This document shows positions 46,638 through 55,396 of a DNA stretch of 64,000 nucleotides, piece by piece (position 1 is the stretch's first letter; the number at the start of each line of letters is the position of its first letter). Where the stretch lies: contig NZ_JAFIEU010000011.1 in assembly GCF_020832325.1 (NCBI RefSeq), forward strand, positions 1 to 64,000. The letters are read 5' to 3'. Origin of the DNA: Lunatimonas sp. GTDB lineage: Bacteria; Bacteroidota; Bacteroidia; Cytophagales; Cyclobacteriaceae. A program made the translations under genes and the position numbers. Under the pieces are notes generated by a model that made no database searches, was not told where the DNA came from, and was given only the letters and a program-made list of their open reading frames with translations.

Positions 46638-47144
46638 ATGCAGCGCATTCGAACAGCCACGTTGGCAGATATCCCCTCTATTCAGTCCATCGCACACAGG
46701 ACCTGGCCGGTGACATTTGATAAGATCCTTTCTCCAGATCAAATTACGTATATGCTGGAGATGATGTATGGAAGGGAAACGCTCGCCGAACTAATCAAAG
46801 CAAAACAAACCATTTTTCTACTCGGCTTGGACGAGACCCAAACTCCCGTCGGCTTTGCTGCCTATGAATGTCGATGTAAAGGCAAAAAAAACACCAAAAT
46901 CAACAAGTTATATGTACTCCCAAGCGCACAAGGCCTCGGCGTGGGTCGCGCACTTTGCAGCGAAATCAGCCTAAGGGCATTAGTAGCCGGCGACGAAAGC
47001 CTCACCCTAAATGTGAACAAATTCAACCAGCCTGCGATGGCATTCTACCAAAAAGCCGGTTTCCAAGTAGTCGCAGAGGAGACAATACCCATCGGCAAAG
47101 GCTATCTGATGGAAGACTTTGTGATGGAAAAACCCCTAATTTAA
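46638..47144 (+). CDS. GNAT-family N-acetyltransferase
   Basis: A 168-residue GNAT acetyltransferase. The start ATG 46638 (MQRIRTATLADIPSIQSIAHRTW) fits the fold; the upstream ATG at 46566 would add a tail without similarity. Acetyl-CoA motif A is INKLYVLPSAQGLGVGRALC, and motif B is LTLNVNKFNQPAMAFYQKAGFQVVAEE. Its substrate (an amine of a protein, peptide or small molecule) is unknown. Its stop overlaps that of the response regulator gene by 4 bp. Confidence 0.92.
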   Translation: MQRIRTATLADIPSIQSIAHRTWPVTFDKILSPDQITYMLEMMYGRETLAELIKAKQTIFLLGLDETQTPVGFAAYECRCKGKKNTKINKLYVLPSAQGLGVGRALCSEISLRALVAGDESLTLNVNKFNQPAMAFYQKAGFQVVAEETIPIGKGYLMEDFVMEKPLI

Positions 47145-47572
47145 TGTCGGGACGGCAGTCGGGCTAAATTCAACCAGAAATCCTCTACCAGCTCCATCAC
47201 CCGATTCAAGTCGTTTTCTGAACTCGACTTGGTTACATAACTGCTAGCATAGTTTTGATAGGCCGCCAGTACATCCTCCGGTGCAGACGAAGTCGTCAAC
47301 ATGATTACCGGGATATGCCTAAGCGCATCATGAGATTTAATAAACCGCAACACTTCGTGCCCGCTTTTTTTGGGCAGATTGATATCCAACAAGATCAAGT
47401 CAGGTAGATTTCTTGGCGTAAGCTGAACCAGTTCCGAAAGGTATTCTACCGCAAGCTGACCATCTCGTTGATTTACCAACTTTACAGGAACCGACAAATT
47501 TTCCAACGCCTCAGAAACCATGAAGATATCTCCCTCATTATCCTCGACTAATAAAATATTAAGCTCATTCAT
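47141..47572 (-). CDS. Single-domain response regulator (CheY/Rcp1-like)
   Basis: A 143-residue receiver domain with no output domain. The acidic pocket is LLVEDNEGDIFMV (residues 7-19), the phosphoacceptor Asp63 lies in DLILLDINLPKKSG, the switch Thr is in IMLTTSSAPEDV, and Lys115 is in YVTKSSS. The NEGD/S-like insert and the helix before it are typical of Rcp1-like regulators that work with bacteriophytochrome-type or hybrid kinases. No kinase is adjacent, so it may be served by a kinase elsewhere. Confidence 0.94.
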   Translation of the reverse strand: MNELNILLVEDNEGDIFMVSEALENLSVPVKLVNQRDGQLAVEYLSELVQLTPRNLPDLILLDINLPKKSGHEVLRFIKSHDALRHIPVIMLTTSSAPEDVLAAYQNYASSYVTKSSSENDLNRVMELVEDFWLNLARLPSRH

Positions 47573-47864
47573 CGTTCACCAAATATATGAATAATAAAGA
47601 GTATATACACTCAAAAAGCAACTAATATTATTAGTAAATCTAAATTTAAGCAAATTATTTAATAGAAAAACAATTCTCTTGAGGTTTTTAAAACGAAATA
47701 TTAAGTTTCTCCTAAGGCGAACATTCCTAAAACCAAATATAAATCAGCAAGTTAAATTATCTCTCCAGTCTCACTCGCGCAGAAAAAAGTTCACCATTTA
47801 AAAAGGGCTTAAAAATCATCCCGTTATATGACATTTATCACCAATTGAAGGACGTCCCACGACC
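47573..47864. other. AT-rich intergenic stretch
   Basis: No gene is visible. The DNA is very AT-rich (47580-47760) and probably contains the response regulator promoter. Confidence 0.5.
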
Positions 47865-47872
47865 TATCTTTG
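47865..47872 (+). promoter_or_regulatory. Candidate promoter of small RNA (TATCTTTG)
   Basis: TATCTTTG matches TAnnTTTG exactly. A TTGA at 47845-47848 lies 16 bp upstream as a possible -33-like box. Transcription would start near 47880. Confidence 0.5.
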
Positions 47873-47879
47873 CCGTATA

Positions 47880-48034
47880 ATAAGGTGAAGACAAAAAAGA
47901 ACAGATGCCCGAAAGGGTTTAAAACATAAAAAATGCCGAGCGGCGGTACACTCCGTCGGGAGGCGACTCAGGTAATTAAAGTTGGTTAGGTTTGTAGAGG
48001 AAAGGCTCCGGTCTATTGGCCGGGGCTTTTTTTT
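47880..48034 (+). ncRNA. Candidate structured small RNA of about 155 nt
   Basis: Between a perfect TAnnTTTG element and a strong terminator there is no reading frame but clear secondary structure: CCC-GAAA-GGG around 47908-47917, CCGAGCGG (47936-47943) with CCGTCGG (47953-47959), then the terminator hairpin. It is not SRP RNA (no GGAAGGAAGC core), tmRNA, RNase P or 6S by anything I can see. It could instead be a 5'-leader of the nucleotidylyltransferase gene with early termination. Confidence 0.5.
48005..48034 (+). terminator. Intrinsic terminator
   Basis: GCTCCGG (48005-48011) pairs with CCGGGGC (48020-48026), including one G-T pair, and is followed by eight T. It ends the candidate small RNA and lies 178 bp before the next gene's ATG. 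Confidence 0.85.
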
Positions 48035-48211
48035 GTTTATTCATCTGGAAAAATATAGGAATATCCTTTTATCTTTACTTTTAGCGCACGAAATGTTAAT
48101 CCAAAAAAGGTATGATCCGAATGGCTTTTTCTCTGATTTTGGTGATCTATTTTTTCGATCCAATTAGGAGACAGCAAGCTTTGAAGATTACTAGAAAAAT
48201 CTGAAACTCCT

Positions 48212-49573
48212 ATGCCTACCGCCCTAATTCTAACCGCTGGAAAAGGTACCAAAATATGGCCTTACGATACTTACCGCCCAAAATGCCTTCTGCCGATCGC
48301 CAACCAACCCCTCCTGGTGCACCAAGTAAACACACTGAAAGAATTGGGGATGACACGGATTATCGTTGCTACCCATAGAGATAGCCCAACCATTATGCAG
48401 CTCTTCATCAGAGACCCGACGGTGGAAGTACACCCGGTAGGTGAAACTAGCGGAACAGCGGAGAGCCTAGCGAAAGCCTTTCCCAAGGAGGAAGAAGAAC
48501 CGGTCTTGGTTATCTATGGGGATTGCTGGATCGACAGGGTTGATCTGGCACAACTACTGGGGGTGGGAACAGCCGCCGCGTTGCTTACCAAACATGTAGA
48601 GCCCTCGCGCAACCACATCGGCGCTTGCATCCAAGACGGCTTTTTAAGCTATGTGGCTGCGCATTCCCGGGACAAAACCACCCACCACTTTTTGGCATTT
48701 TTGCTGCATGCTGACTATCTTCCTTTTATTTTGACCGCGCCATCCCGATTTCCTCAGGTAGACGTAGGCATGATGGCACCTAAAGAAAACTTTCTGGAAG
48801 CAGGCCTAATCCAAATGCTTGATGCGGGCGTTCCCGTTAAAGCGATGGAAGCCCAACGCTTTGCAATGGATATCGACAAACCTTGGCACTTGCTAGAGGC
48901 TAACCGGACGGTTGCCCGTCAGCGTTGCCGGGAGATTTTGACAAACACTTTACTCGATGGAGCAGTCATTGATCCCACTGCCAGCATACAAGGAAAGGTC
49001 CGGCTGGGAAAAAACTCCAAAATAGGCAGGCAGGTGATCGTCGAAGGCAACCTGTGGGTGGGCGACAATACCATCATAGACAACGGAGCCTTTATCCGCG
49101 GCGAGTCGGTCATCGGTGATCAGTGCGAGATCGGCTACGGCTGCTACATCGATACGGAAAGTGTCGTAGGAAACCGGTGCAAGGTACTGCATGGCGCAGA
49201 GCTCTCGGGTGTGATTTTCCCGAATGTATATTTATACCACTACATGGAAATTGCCGGTATGGTGGGAGAAAATTCAGACATCGGCGCGGGTACGGTTTGC
49301 GGATCTCTGCGCTTTGACGATGCCCTCAGCACGCAGCGAGTAAAAGGACGACGGGAATTCCTTACAAACCCAGATTGGGCAAATGCCTGTTATATTGGTG
49401 ATCAGTGCCGAACAGGGGTCAATTCGATTTTGCTCCCAGGTGTTAAAATGGGAAGTGAAAGCATCCTTGGCCCGGGAGTCATCCTTTCGGAAGATCTGGA
49501 ATCCGGTAAGCTGCTCCTTTTGAAACAGGAACTGCTGAAAAAAGACTGGAATACCGACAAATACGGATGGTAG
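48212..49573 (+). CDS. Sugar-1-phosphate nucleotidylyltransferase with left-handed beta-helix
   Basis: A 453-residue GlmU/RmlA-like protein. The N-terminal nucleotidyltransferase domain (about 1-230) contains ALILTAGKGTKIWPYDTYRPKCLLPIANQPLL and GDCW at the metal-binding Asp. The C-terminal half (about 240-430) has hexapeptide repeats (VIDPTASIQGKVRLGKNSKIGRQVIVEGNLWVGDNTIID), a beta-helix domain that often carries acetyltransferase activity. It probably activates a sugar phosphate for envelope glycans. It is not clearly GlmU because the GlmU-typical active-site residues cannot all be traced. The 3' end meets a decayed MATE gene. Confidence 0.86.
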   Translation: MPTALILTAGKGTKIWPYDTYRPKCLLPIANQPLLVHQVNTLKELGMTRIIVATHRDSPTIMQLFIRDPTVEVHPVGETSGTAESLAKAFPKEEEEPVLVIYGDCWIDRVDLAQLLGVGTAAALLTKHVEPSRNHIGACIQDGFLSYVAAHSRDKTTHHFLAFLLHADYLPFILTAPSRFPQVDVGMMAPKENFLEAGLIQMLDAGVPVKAMEAQRFAMDIDKPWHLLEANRTVARQRCREILTNTLLDGAVIDPTASIQGKVRLGKNSKIGRQVIVEGNLWVGDNTIIDNGAFIRGESVIGDQCEIGYGCYIDTESVVGNRCKVLHGAELSGVIFPNVYLYHYMEIAGMVGENSDIGAGTVCGSLRFDDALSTQRVKGRREFLTNPDWANACYIGDQCRTGVNSILLPGVKMGSESILGPGVILSEDLESGKLLLLKQELLKKDWNTDKYGW

Positions 49574-49576
49574 CTA

Positions 49577-50462
49577 CTAGAGCGCCCCTTCTCCTTTTTT
49601 CAAGTAGAAATAGGAAATAGCTGCTGCCCCGGTATCTGCCAAAGGAAAGGCATACCATACCCCTTCCAACCCAAAGGCCATTCAGAACAATAGCAAGTAC
49701 GCTTACGGTGCCCTGTCTGGCGAGTGTCACCGAACCCAGAGAGGTTATTTCCCGCATGATCTGAAAATTAGGCTTCAGGTACTTGAATGAAATCTGCATG
49801 GAGGATTTCCCATACACGAAAAACCAAAGTGTATAACCCGCACTGGCCATATAAGATAGGGTAGTCGCCCATGCAGCCCCAGCTAGTCCCATATCTAGGA
49901 CAACGATAAAAATGGGGTCTAGCACGATATTGTATACAGCGGGAACAATCAACGTGTACATGGCCACCTTTGGGTATCCCTCGGCACGAATTACATTATT
50001 GCTCATCATGGCCCAGGCCAAAAACGGAACCCCGTACAACGTGATGGTGAAAAATTCTTTGGCAGCAGTAAGCACGTCTCCCTTGCCCCCGAAAAGCTGT
50101 ACGATCGGCTCTTGAAAATACATTCCAAACGCCACCACGAGCACTCCCAGGAATAACGTCATGCCCAGTTGATTCCCGAAGGTGCTATAGGCCTTTTCGG
50201 TGTTTCTATCTCCAAAAGCACGGGAAATGATAGAGGCACCCCCAACACCAATCGCCATTCCTATACTGGATATCAAGAACGAAATGGGCAACACGACCGT
50301 AATCGCCGCAATAGCCAGAGAACCCACAAATCGACCTACAAAAATAGTATCCACAATCCCGTAGATGGATAGAACCAATATCCCCACTGCAGCCGGAACC
50401 GCCTGTTGAAACAACAGCGAACCAATGGGATCTGACCCGAATTGCGTATTCCTTTCCTTCAT
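49577..50462 (-). pseudogene. MATE efflux transporter with internal deletion
   Basis: Residues 1-261 of a normal MATE transporter are intact (FQQAVPAAVGILVLSIYGIVDTIFVGRFVG..., RAEGYPKVAMYTLIVP..., ARQGTVSVLAIVLN). The sequence then jumps near 49679 to the family's last ~34 residues in a different frame: MAFGLEGVWYAFPLADTGAA and AISYFYLKKGEGAL, ending with a stop at 49577-49579. About 150 codons of the second half are missing, and the join shifts the frame, so translation continues out of frame to 49479 and over the 3' end of the neighbouring gene. The truncated product is unlikely to transport drugs or metabolites. Confidence 0.88.
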
Positions 50463-50554
50463 ACGAATACCTGACGAAGCAAACGATCGTCTTAGTTTGA
50501 ACAGCGAAGCTAGTAAATTATGAGCGGGTAGGAAATCAAAATAGTCCCAACGGT

Positions 50555-52009
50555 TTAAAAGGACTTGGTAAATTCAATCTTAATTCTTAATTGAAGGTCT
50601 CCAATCACCTTGAAGATCTCCTTGATGGTCACCTGCTGTACCTTTGTTAGCCCGGAAATTTCAATGTAATTCTGCGGATCCCTTCCTTCTTTGATGATCT
50701 GTGCCGCCTGACACTCCAACCTCAACGCCATCAGGTAATAATAGGCATTATACCATTCCGTGTAGGTTTTGCCGTCGATGACTCCCTTCTCCTGGAGCAG
50801 CTTCAATCGCTTTCCCGTATTGGTCTCAAAGATCCCTTCACTAAGTGCATAGATCCGAATGGCCTCTACCATGGGACTCATTGCCCGCTTAATGTCAAAC
50901 ACCTCAGCTCTGCCTACTTTAAACGTCTTTATATTGTTAAACCAAGTGAGCTGAGGGTTAAACTGAAGCGCATTAAGCGTCATGTTGTAGAAAAAACGCT
51001 CAAGGGGGTTTTCTAGTTGCTCGGCCATAAACGCTTTCAGATCCTCCAATAGCGAAAACTCACCGTATAGTGGGCGACAATCGAAAAACAACGCGTACTT
51101 CATCACGGTCTCGGGAGAGGACTCCAAAAACCAACCCTCATAATTTTTCTTCCAATGCGACAGCGAATGGGTCCATTTGGGATTCTGGGCCATATAACCT
51201 CCCTGACAAAAGGCAAACCCAATAAAATCCAGTCGCAAGGAAAGCTCCTTGGCAAACCCCAAAAAATAGTCCCTCACGATTTCCCGCTGCAAGTTCCCCT
51301 TGTCTTCGTAAATGATGGCATTATCTTGGTCGGTTTTCAACGTCTGCTCCATCCTCCCCTCGCTACCTACCGTAAAAAAGACGAACTTCGCTGGAGGGGG
51401 ACCGATTTCCTTGAGCACATTCTCGATCACCCGTATGATAATGGTGTCGGCTATGGTGGAAATGATTTGATTGACTATCTCTGCCCTTACTCCGCGTTGG
51501 ATCAGCTTGAACACAATCTTTGGAACCTTTTCCCACTTCCTTTTTAACTCCTCTTTGTAGACTGCCTGCTTGACAGACTGAATAAACAGAAAGGGAGACT
51601 TGGACGGCTCAGTGAGAATTTTGTTTCTGCTGATTAGCCCCACGTAGCCGCCGGCATGTCGGACCAACAGGTAACGAGTCTTTGTTCTGAACATCAACAA
51701 GAGCGCTTCATAGACGTAGCTTTCATGATCTATAGCCACCAGGTTGCGGTCCATCACCTCACCTGCGGGGATCGCTGGAGGCAGATTCATGGCTAAGACG
51801 CGGTCACGAAGGGTGATGTCTGTGATAAACCCCGAGAGTTCTTGCGTGCCCTTACCTATAAATACACAACTAATTTTTTCCGAAGCCATGTGCCTGGCCA
51901 CCTCGTGTACCGGCATTTCAGACGGAAATACCCGCAATTCGCGGAGACGCAATTCACTGATCTTCTTGGAATAAAAATCGTCTATTCCGGGTGAGGTACT
52001 ATGGGACAT
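50555..52009 (-). CDS. CBS-domain/DUF294 nucleotidyltransferase-like protein
   Basis: A 484-residue cytosolic protein. Two CBS repeats (~20-130, LRLRELRVFPSEMPVHEVARHM...GFITDITLRDRVLA and VMDRNLVAIDHESYVYEALLLMFRTKTRYLLV) are followed by a GlnD-like nucleotidyltransferase domain (~215-300) with the key GSEGRMEQTLKTDQDNAI motif. A helical DUF294 C-terminal domain follows. The start ATG 52009 (MSHSTSPGIDDFY) is preferred; ATG 52027 is possible. No cyclic-nucleotide-binding domain is seen. CBS domains usually bind adenine nucleotides. Such proteins commonly partner transporters or DNA polymerase III epsilon-like exonucleases, but neither is adjacent. Confidence 0.87.
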   Translation of the reverse strand: MSHSTSPGIDDFYSKKISELRLRELRVFPSEMPVHEVARHMASEKISCVFIGKGTQELSGFITDITLRDRVLAMNLPPAIPAGEVMDRNLVAIDHESYVYEALLLMFRTKTRYLLVRHAGGYVGLISRNKILTEPSKSPFLFIQSVKQAVYKEELKRKWEKVPKIVFKLIQRGVRAEIVNQIISTIADTIIIRVIENVLKEIGPPPAKFVFFTVGSEGRMEQTLKTDQDNAIIYEDKGNLQREIVRDYFLGFAKELSLRLDFIGFAFCQGGYMAQNPKWTHSLSHWKKNYEGWFLESSPETVMKYALFFDCRPLYGEFSLLEDLKAFMAEQLENPLERFFYNMTLNALQFNPQLTWFNNIKTFKVGRAEVFDIKRAMSPMVEAIRIYALSEGIFETNTGKRLKLLQEKGVIDGKTYTEWYNAYYYLMALRLECQAAQIIKEGRDPQNYIEISGLTKVQQVTIKEIFKVIGDLQLRIKIEFTKSF

Positions 52010-52108
52010 GTGCAGGAAATAAAACATCAAATTAATCACTTACTGTCCAAAAATCAATTTAAAATATGCTTTTTTATTTAAAGTATTGGTATTTAAAAAA
52101 TCTTATTT

Positions 52109-52116
52109 TACCTTTG
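52109..52116 (+). promoter_or_regulatory. Candidate tRNA promoter (TACCTTTG)
   Basis: TACCTTTG matches TAnnTTTG exactly. TTGG (52086-52089) lies 19 bp upstream and is close to TTTG. It precedes tRNA-Arg by about 130 bp. Confidence 0.5.
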
Positions 52117-52244
52117 CAACACCTTTCGAAAAAGGGGTTATTTTGGGTGCGAATATCTCTGATTTACCCCTAAAGCATCTACAAATACCGGCTGCTGTAT
52201 AGAATTTTGAAAAGTAAAAAGCCTTTATTTGTTCAGAGAATCAG

Positions 52245-52321
52245 GGTCCTGTAGCTCAACTGGATAGAGCAACTGCCTTCTAAGCAGTAGGTTTCAGGTT
52301 CGAGTCCTGACAGGATCACCA
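52245..52321 (+). tRNA. tRNA-Arg(TCT)
   Basis: The acceptor GGTCCTG pairs with CAGGATC (one G-T). The D-arm is GCTCAACTGGATAGAGC, the anticodon stem ACTGC/GCAGT encloses loop CTTCTAA (anticodon TCT, arginine), and the T-arm is TCAGGTTCGAGTCCTGA. The discriminator is A, and CCA is encoded (52319-52321). It is followed by a terminator and then tRNA-Lys. Confidence 0.96.
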
Positions 52322-52366
52322 TAAAATGCCGGAACGCCGGCTATGTTAGGTAGTGAAAGGCACCAG

Positions 52367-52387
52367 AAACCGATCCCATCGGTTTTT
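52367..52387 (+). terminator. Short hairpin between tRNAs
   Basis: AAACCGA-TCCCA-TCGGTTTTT forms a 7-bp stem ending in a T-run between tRNA-Arg and tRNA-Lys. It may end the first tRNA transcript. Confidence 0.65.
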
Positions 52388-52398
52388 CTATTTTATAT

Positions 52399-52471
52399 GA
52401 TTCCGTAGCTCAGCTGGTAGAGCATAACACTTTTAATGTTAGGGTCCTGGGTTCGAGCCCCAGCGGGATCA
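52399..52471 (+). tRNA. tRNA-Lys(TTT)
   Basis: The acceptor GATTCCG pairs with CGGGATC (one T-G). The D-arm is GCTCAGCTGGTAGAGC, the anticodon stem TAACA/TGTTA encloses loop CTTTTAA (anticodon TTT, lysine), and the T-arm is CTGGGTTCGAGCCCCAG. The discriminator is A; CCA is not encoded. Confidence 0.96.
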
Positions 52472-52489
52472 CTTTAAGTTACGTCGGAG

Positions 52490-52520
52490 AGAACTGTTCT
52501 AAGTAGGGCAGTTCTTTCGT
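52490..52520 (+). terminator. Terminator after tRNA-Lys
   Basis: AGAACTG (52490-52496) pairs with CAGTTCT (52509-52515), followed by TTCGTGTTTT. It is a plausible but modest terminator. Confidence 0.55.
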
Positions 52521-52983
52521 GTTTTACAGTAAACAACCAGGATATGGAAATAGGTACCGGTAAAAACACCAAAACCAAGAAATCCTACCTACTAGATAAA
52601 CAAACGCAAATCCCTTTTTCTATATTAGCTTACTTAGCCTTTTTAAAGATTTTTTAGTAAATTTGAACAGAACAAAAAGCACACTATTAAGGAATTGCGG
52701 TGTGTTTCTACTTCAAAAAATACTTTATATAACCTTACCAAAAATTAGATTTATTTAATTTCATACAGATAATTGCCTGATAATTACAAATACACCTGTT
52801 CACACACCTGAATCAGTAGTATCGTAACTTACGATTTTTAAATGAAATGAAAGATATTCTTAATGATATCTTCATAAATCTGTAAAAAAAAAAACGAATG
52901 ATCAGCCAAAACTCGCTAAATTGCAAGGACCTATTGCGAGTGATCAGTGCTGAAGAGGATTTTGCGCAAATTTCAAGTATCAA
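52521..52983. other. AT-rich non-coding gap upstream of histidine kinase
   Basis: No gene is visible. The DNA is strongly AT-rich with poly-A runs (52885-52895). It should carry the kinase promoter, but I cannot pick one element with confidence. Confidence 0.5.
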
Positions 52984-55122
52984 ATGCTGATAGACAAATT
53001 AGACCAATTTTTTTTTCACCAAGAAGCAAAGCCTTCGGCTGCTTTGGCTGTTTTTTGTGGTCTAAGCATAGCCTTTTTGACCGTATTCCTACCCCCCTTT
53101 GCATACACCCAAACCGAAACTGCAACACAGCTTAGGCAGCAGTTGAAAGTCCTAGAGAAGGCTACTTCCACTGAAAAGGCTGACCTGCTAAATCGACTTT
53201 CGCAAGAGCTATATAACTATTATCCCGACTCCACACGCCATTATGCCTTTGCCGCATTGTCACTCAGTAAATCCATTGGCTATCAAATTGGGATCATTGA
53301 TGCTTATAGAAACCTAGGTGGCTTTTACAATCGAGTCTCCAAATACGACAGTGCACGTTTCTATTTGGACATGGGACTTCTGGTGAACAAGGACGTGGAC
53401 TACCCCAAAGGACAAGCAAACCTTTTGTCCACAAAAGCCCGCACCTTTGAAGACCTAGGATATTATTCCTCTTCGGTAGAATATTACCTACGGGCTTTAC
53501 GAATCAAAGAAGAAAACGAGCTGACATCGGAACTACCAAGCACCCTAAACAATCTGGGCCTGCTTGCTTCAGTGATTGGAGAAAATGAAAGAGCTCTGGC
53601 TTTTTTTCAACGTGCGCTACAGATACGGGAGCAACTGGGACAAACCGAAAACCTTGAGTCCCTACTTACCAATATTGCATTGGTGTACAAAGGCCAAAAA
53701 AAATACGATGAAGCTTCTAAGCTGCTAGAGAATTTAAAGGAGGCTGCAGAAAAATCCAACAACAATTATCTTCTTTCTATTGTACATCATAATTTAGGTC
53801 AAATTGCTATTGCCGAAGAAGATTTCCCTGCAAGTATCGAGCACTTCAAGGTGTCGTTGGAATTGGACCGGGAAATGGAAGACTACGAGGGTATCAGTGC
53901 AGATTTGGTAGGTTTGGCACGGGCACATTTAGGCATGTCAAATACGAACCAAGCCTTTCCCTACCTGCAAGAAGCACTTTATATAGCTGAAAGTAACGAT
54001 ATCCGTCTCCGACAAGGTGAAATACACGAACTAATCAGCCAGGTATACGAGCTGCGCAACGAGGGCATGCAGGCCCTGCACCACTACAAACTATTCAAAG
54101 AATTCTATGTCTCGGCGTTTAATTCCGATTCCTTGAGAGTTCGTAAAGACTTGGAAGAACGATACAAACTCGAAAGAGAAGAAGCCGATTTCATGCAACA
54201 GCAACGAGAGCGGGAGTTAGCCAGAAATAACGAAACCGCTCGAGTAGTCAGAAACGGGATCATTGCGCTTTTGATCATGATGACTCTTGCGTTGGCCGTG
54301 TCGGTGCGATCCGTCAAAATCCACCGTAAAGCACGATTACAGGTAACCAAACAAAAGGACGAACTGGAAAGGCTATACCAAGAGACCACCGCACAAAAGG
54401 AAAAAATAGAGACCATTGCCAAAAACCTAGAAGAAGTAAATAAAACAAAGGATAAATTGTTTTCGATTGTTAGCCACGACCTCCGAAGTCCTATCAACTC
54501 GCTCAACAGCCTGATGCAATACACGCTGGATGAAAACCTCTCCCAGGATGAGTTTTTACAGGTCTCCCACAAACTTAAACACGAGGTGGAGCACGTGCAT
54601 TTCACCCTGCTCAATCTACTACAATGGGCCAAAACCCAAATGAAAGGAATCACTACAGAGCCTTCTGAGATCCAGATTAACGATTTGATTACGGATAATT
54701 TGGATCTCTATCGACCGATTGCCCAAAGCAAATTGATCCACATTGACAACCAAATACCCCCTCAAACAACGTGTTGGGCCGATAAAGACCAGATCAATCT
54801 GGTCATCCGAAATCTGCTTAACAATGCCTTAAAATTCACCCATAAAGGCGGAAAAGTGACCATCATCAGAGAAGAAGACGCGCCCAATAGCTGGAGGTTT
54901 TCGGTAAAGGACACTGGCATAGGTATGGACACAGATACCCTTCAGAAGTTATTTAAGCCAAATTTTCAAAACAAACGATACGGCACCGCAGGAGAAAAAG
55001 GCACCGGCCTAGGACTCATACTCGTGAAGGATTTTTTGGAGAAAAATCGCGGAGAACTTTCTGTAGAAAGTAAGCTGGGTGTCGGAAGTACCTTTAGCTT
55101 TACCCTACCGAAAAGGAAATAA
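52984..55122 (+). CDS. TPR-containing sensor histidine kinase
   Basis: A 712-residue Bacteroidota-type sensor kinase. A signal or anchor at residues ~17-42 is followed by about six TPR units (~60-370; e.g. PSTLNNLGLLASVIGENERALAFFQRALQI). One transmembrane helix follows (GIIALLIMMTLALAVSVRSV, ~420), then a coiled coil and the kinase core. The phosphoacceptor is His498 in FSIVSHDLRSPIN. N, G1 and G2 boxes are NLVIRNLLNNALKFTH, DTGIGMD and GEKGTGLGLILVKDFL. The TPRs probably receive a signal outside the membrane. No response regulator is adjacent. The next gene is an unusual membrane sensor. Confidence 0.94.
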   Translation: MLIDKLDQFFFHQEAKPSAALAVFCGLSIAFLTVFLPPFAYTQTETATQLRQQLKVLEKATSTEKADLLNRLSQELYNYYPDSTRHYAFAALSLSKSIGYQIGIIDAYRNLGGFYNRVSKYDSARFYLDMGLLVNKDVDYPKGQANLLSTKARTFEDLGYYSSSVEYYLRALRIKEENELTSELPSTLNNLGLLASVIGENERALAFFQRALQIREQLGQTENLESLLTNIALVYKGQKKYDEASKLLENLKEAAEKSNNNYLLSIVHHNLGQIAIAEEDFPASIEHFKVSLELDREMEDYEGISADLVGLARAHLGMSNTNQAFPYLQEALYIAESNDIRLRQGEIHELISQVYELRNEGMQALHHYKLFKEFYVSAFNSDSLRVRKDLEERYKLEREEADFMQQQRERELARNNETARVVRNGIIALLIMMTLALAVSVRSVKIHRKARLQVTKQKDELERLYQETTAQKEKIETIAKNLEEVNKTKDKLFSIVSHDLRSPINSLNSLMQYTLDENLSQDEFLQVSHKLKHEVEHVHFTLLNLLQWAKTQMKGITTEPSEIQINDLITDNLDLYRPIAQSKLIHIDNQIPPQTTCWADKDQINLVIRNLLNNALKFTHKGGKVTIIREEDAPNSWRFSVKDTGIGMDTDTLQKLFKPNFQNKRYGTAGEKGTGLGLILVKDFLEKNRGELSVESKLGVGSTFSFTLPKRK

Positions 55123-55272
55123 AGGGTTCTTTCATGGATATCATTCATTTCGTATAAATATTTTTATATATTGTCCACAGAATTAGCCGTCGGCTTATAC
55201 TGCCTTGATTTGAGATAGGGCCTGTAGGAAAGGCATGGAACAAGCGAGACACGGGGACAAATCGTTATCGCT

Positions 55273-55373
55273 GAAAAACAATTATAGACACATGAAATCG
55301 AGCATGACGTAGCCGTCACACATTGGAATGCCCCGATAGCTATCGGGGCAAACATGCGAGATTCCATCTGACC
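55273..55373 (+). repeat. Structured ~100-bp leader element, copy 2
   Basis: The second copy of the element at 13206-13305. It has the same leader motif (CAATTATAGACACATG), the minigene ATGAAATCGAGCATGACG followed by TAG (55292-55312), the TGACGTAGCCGTCA hairpin, the 20-base palindrome, and the arm CATGCGAGATTCCAT. It again lies before a gene in the same orientation, with 23 bp between its end and the ATG at 55397. The stop TAA of copy 1 is TAG here, so the minigene length is kept despite the change. Confidence 0.8.
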
Positions 55374-55396
55374 TTTGAAAAACAAAAAATAAACAC

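Noticed and set aside
47880-48034. SRP RNA, 6S RNA or tmRNA
   Set aside because: The SRP core GGAAGGAAGC, tmRNA length and tag frame, and a 6S-like central bubble are all not visible.
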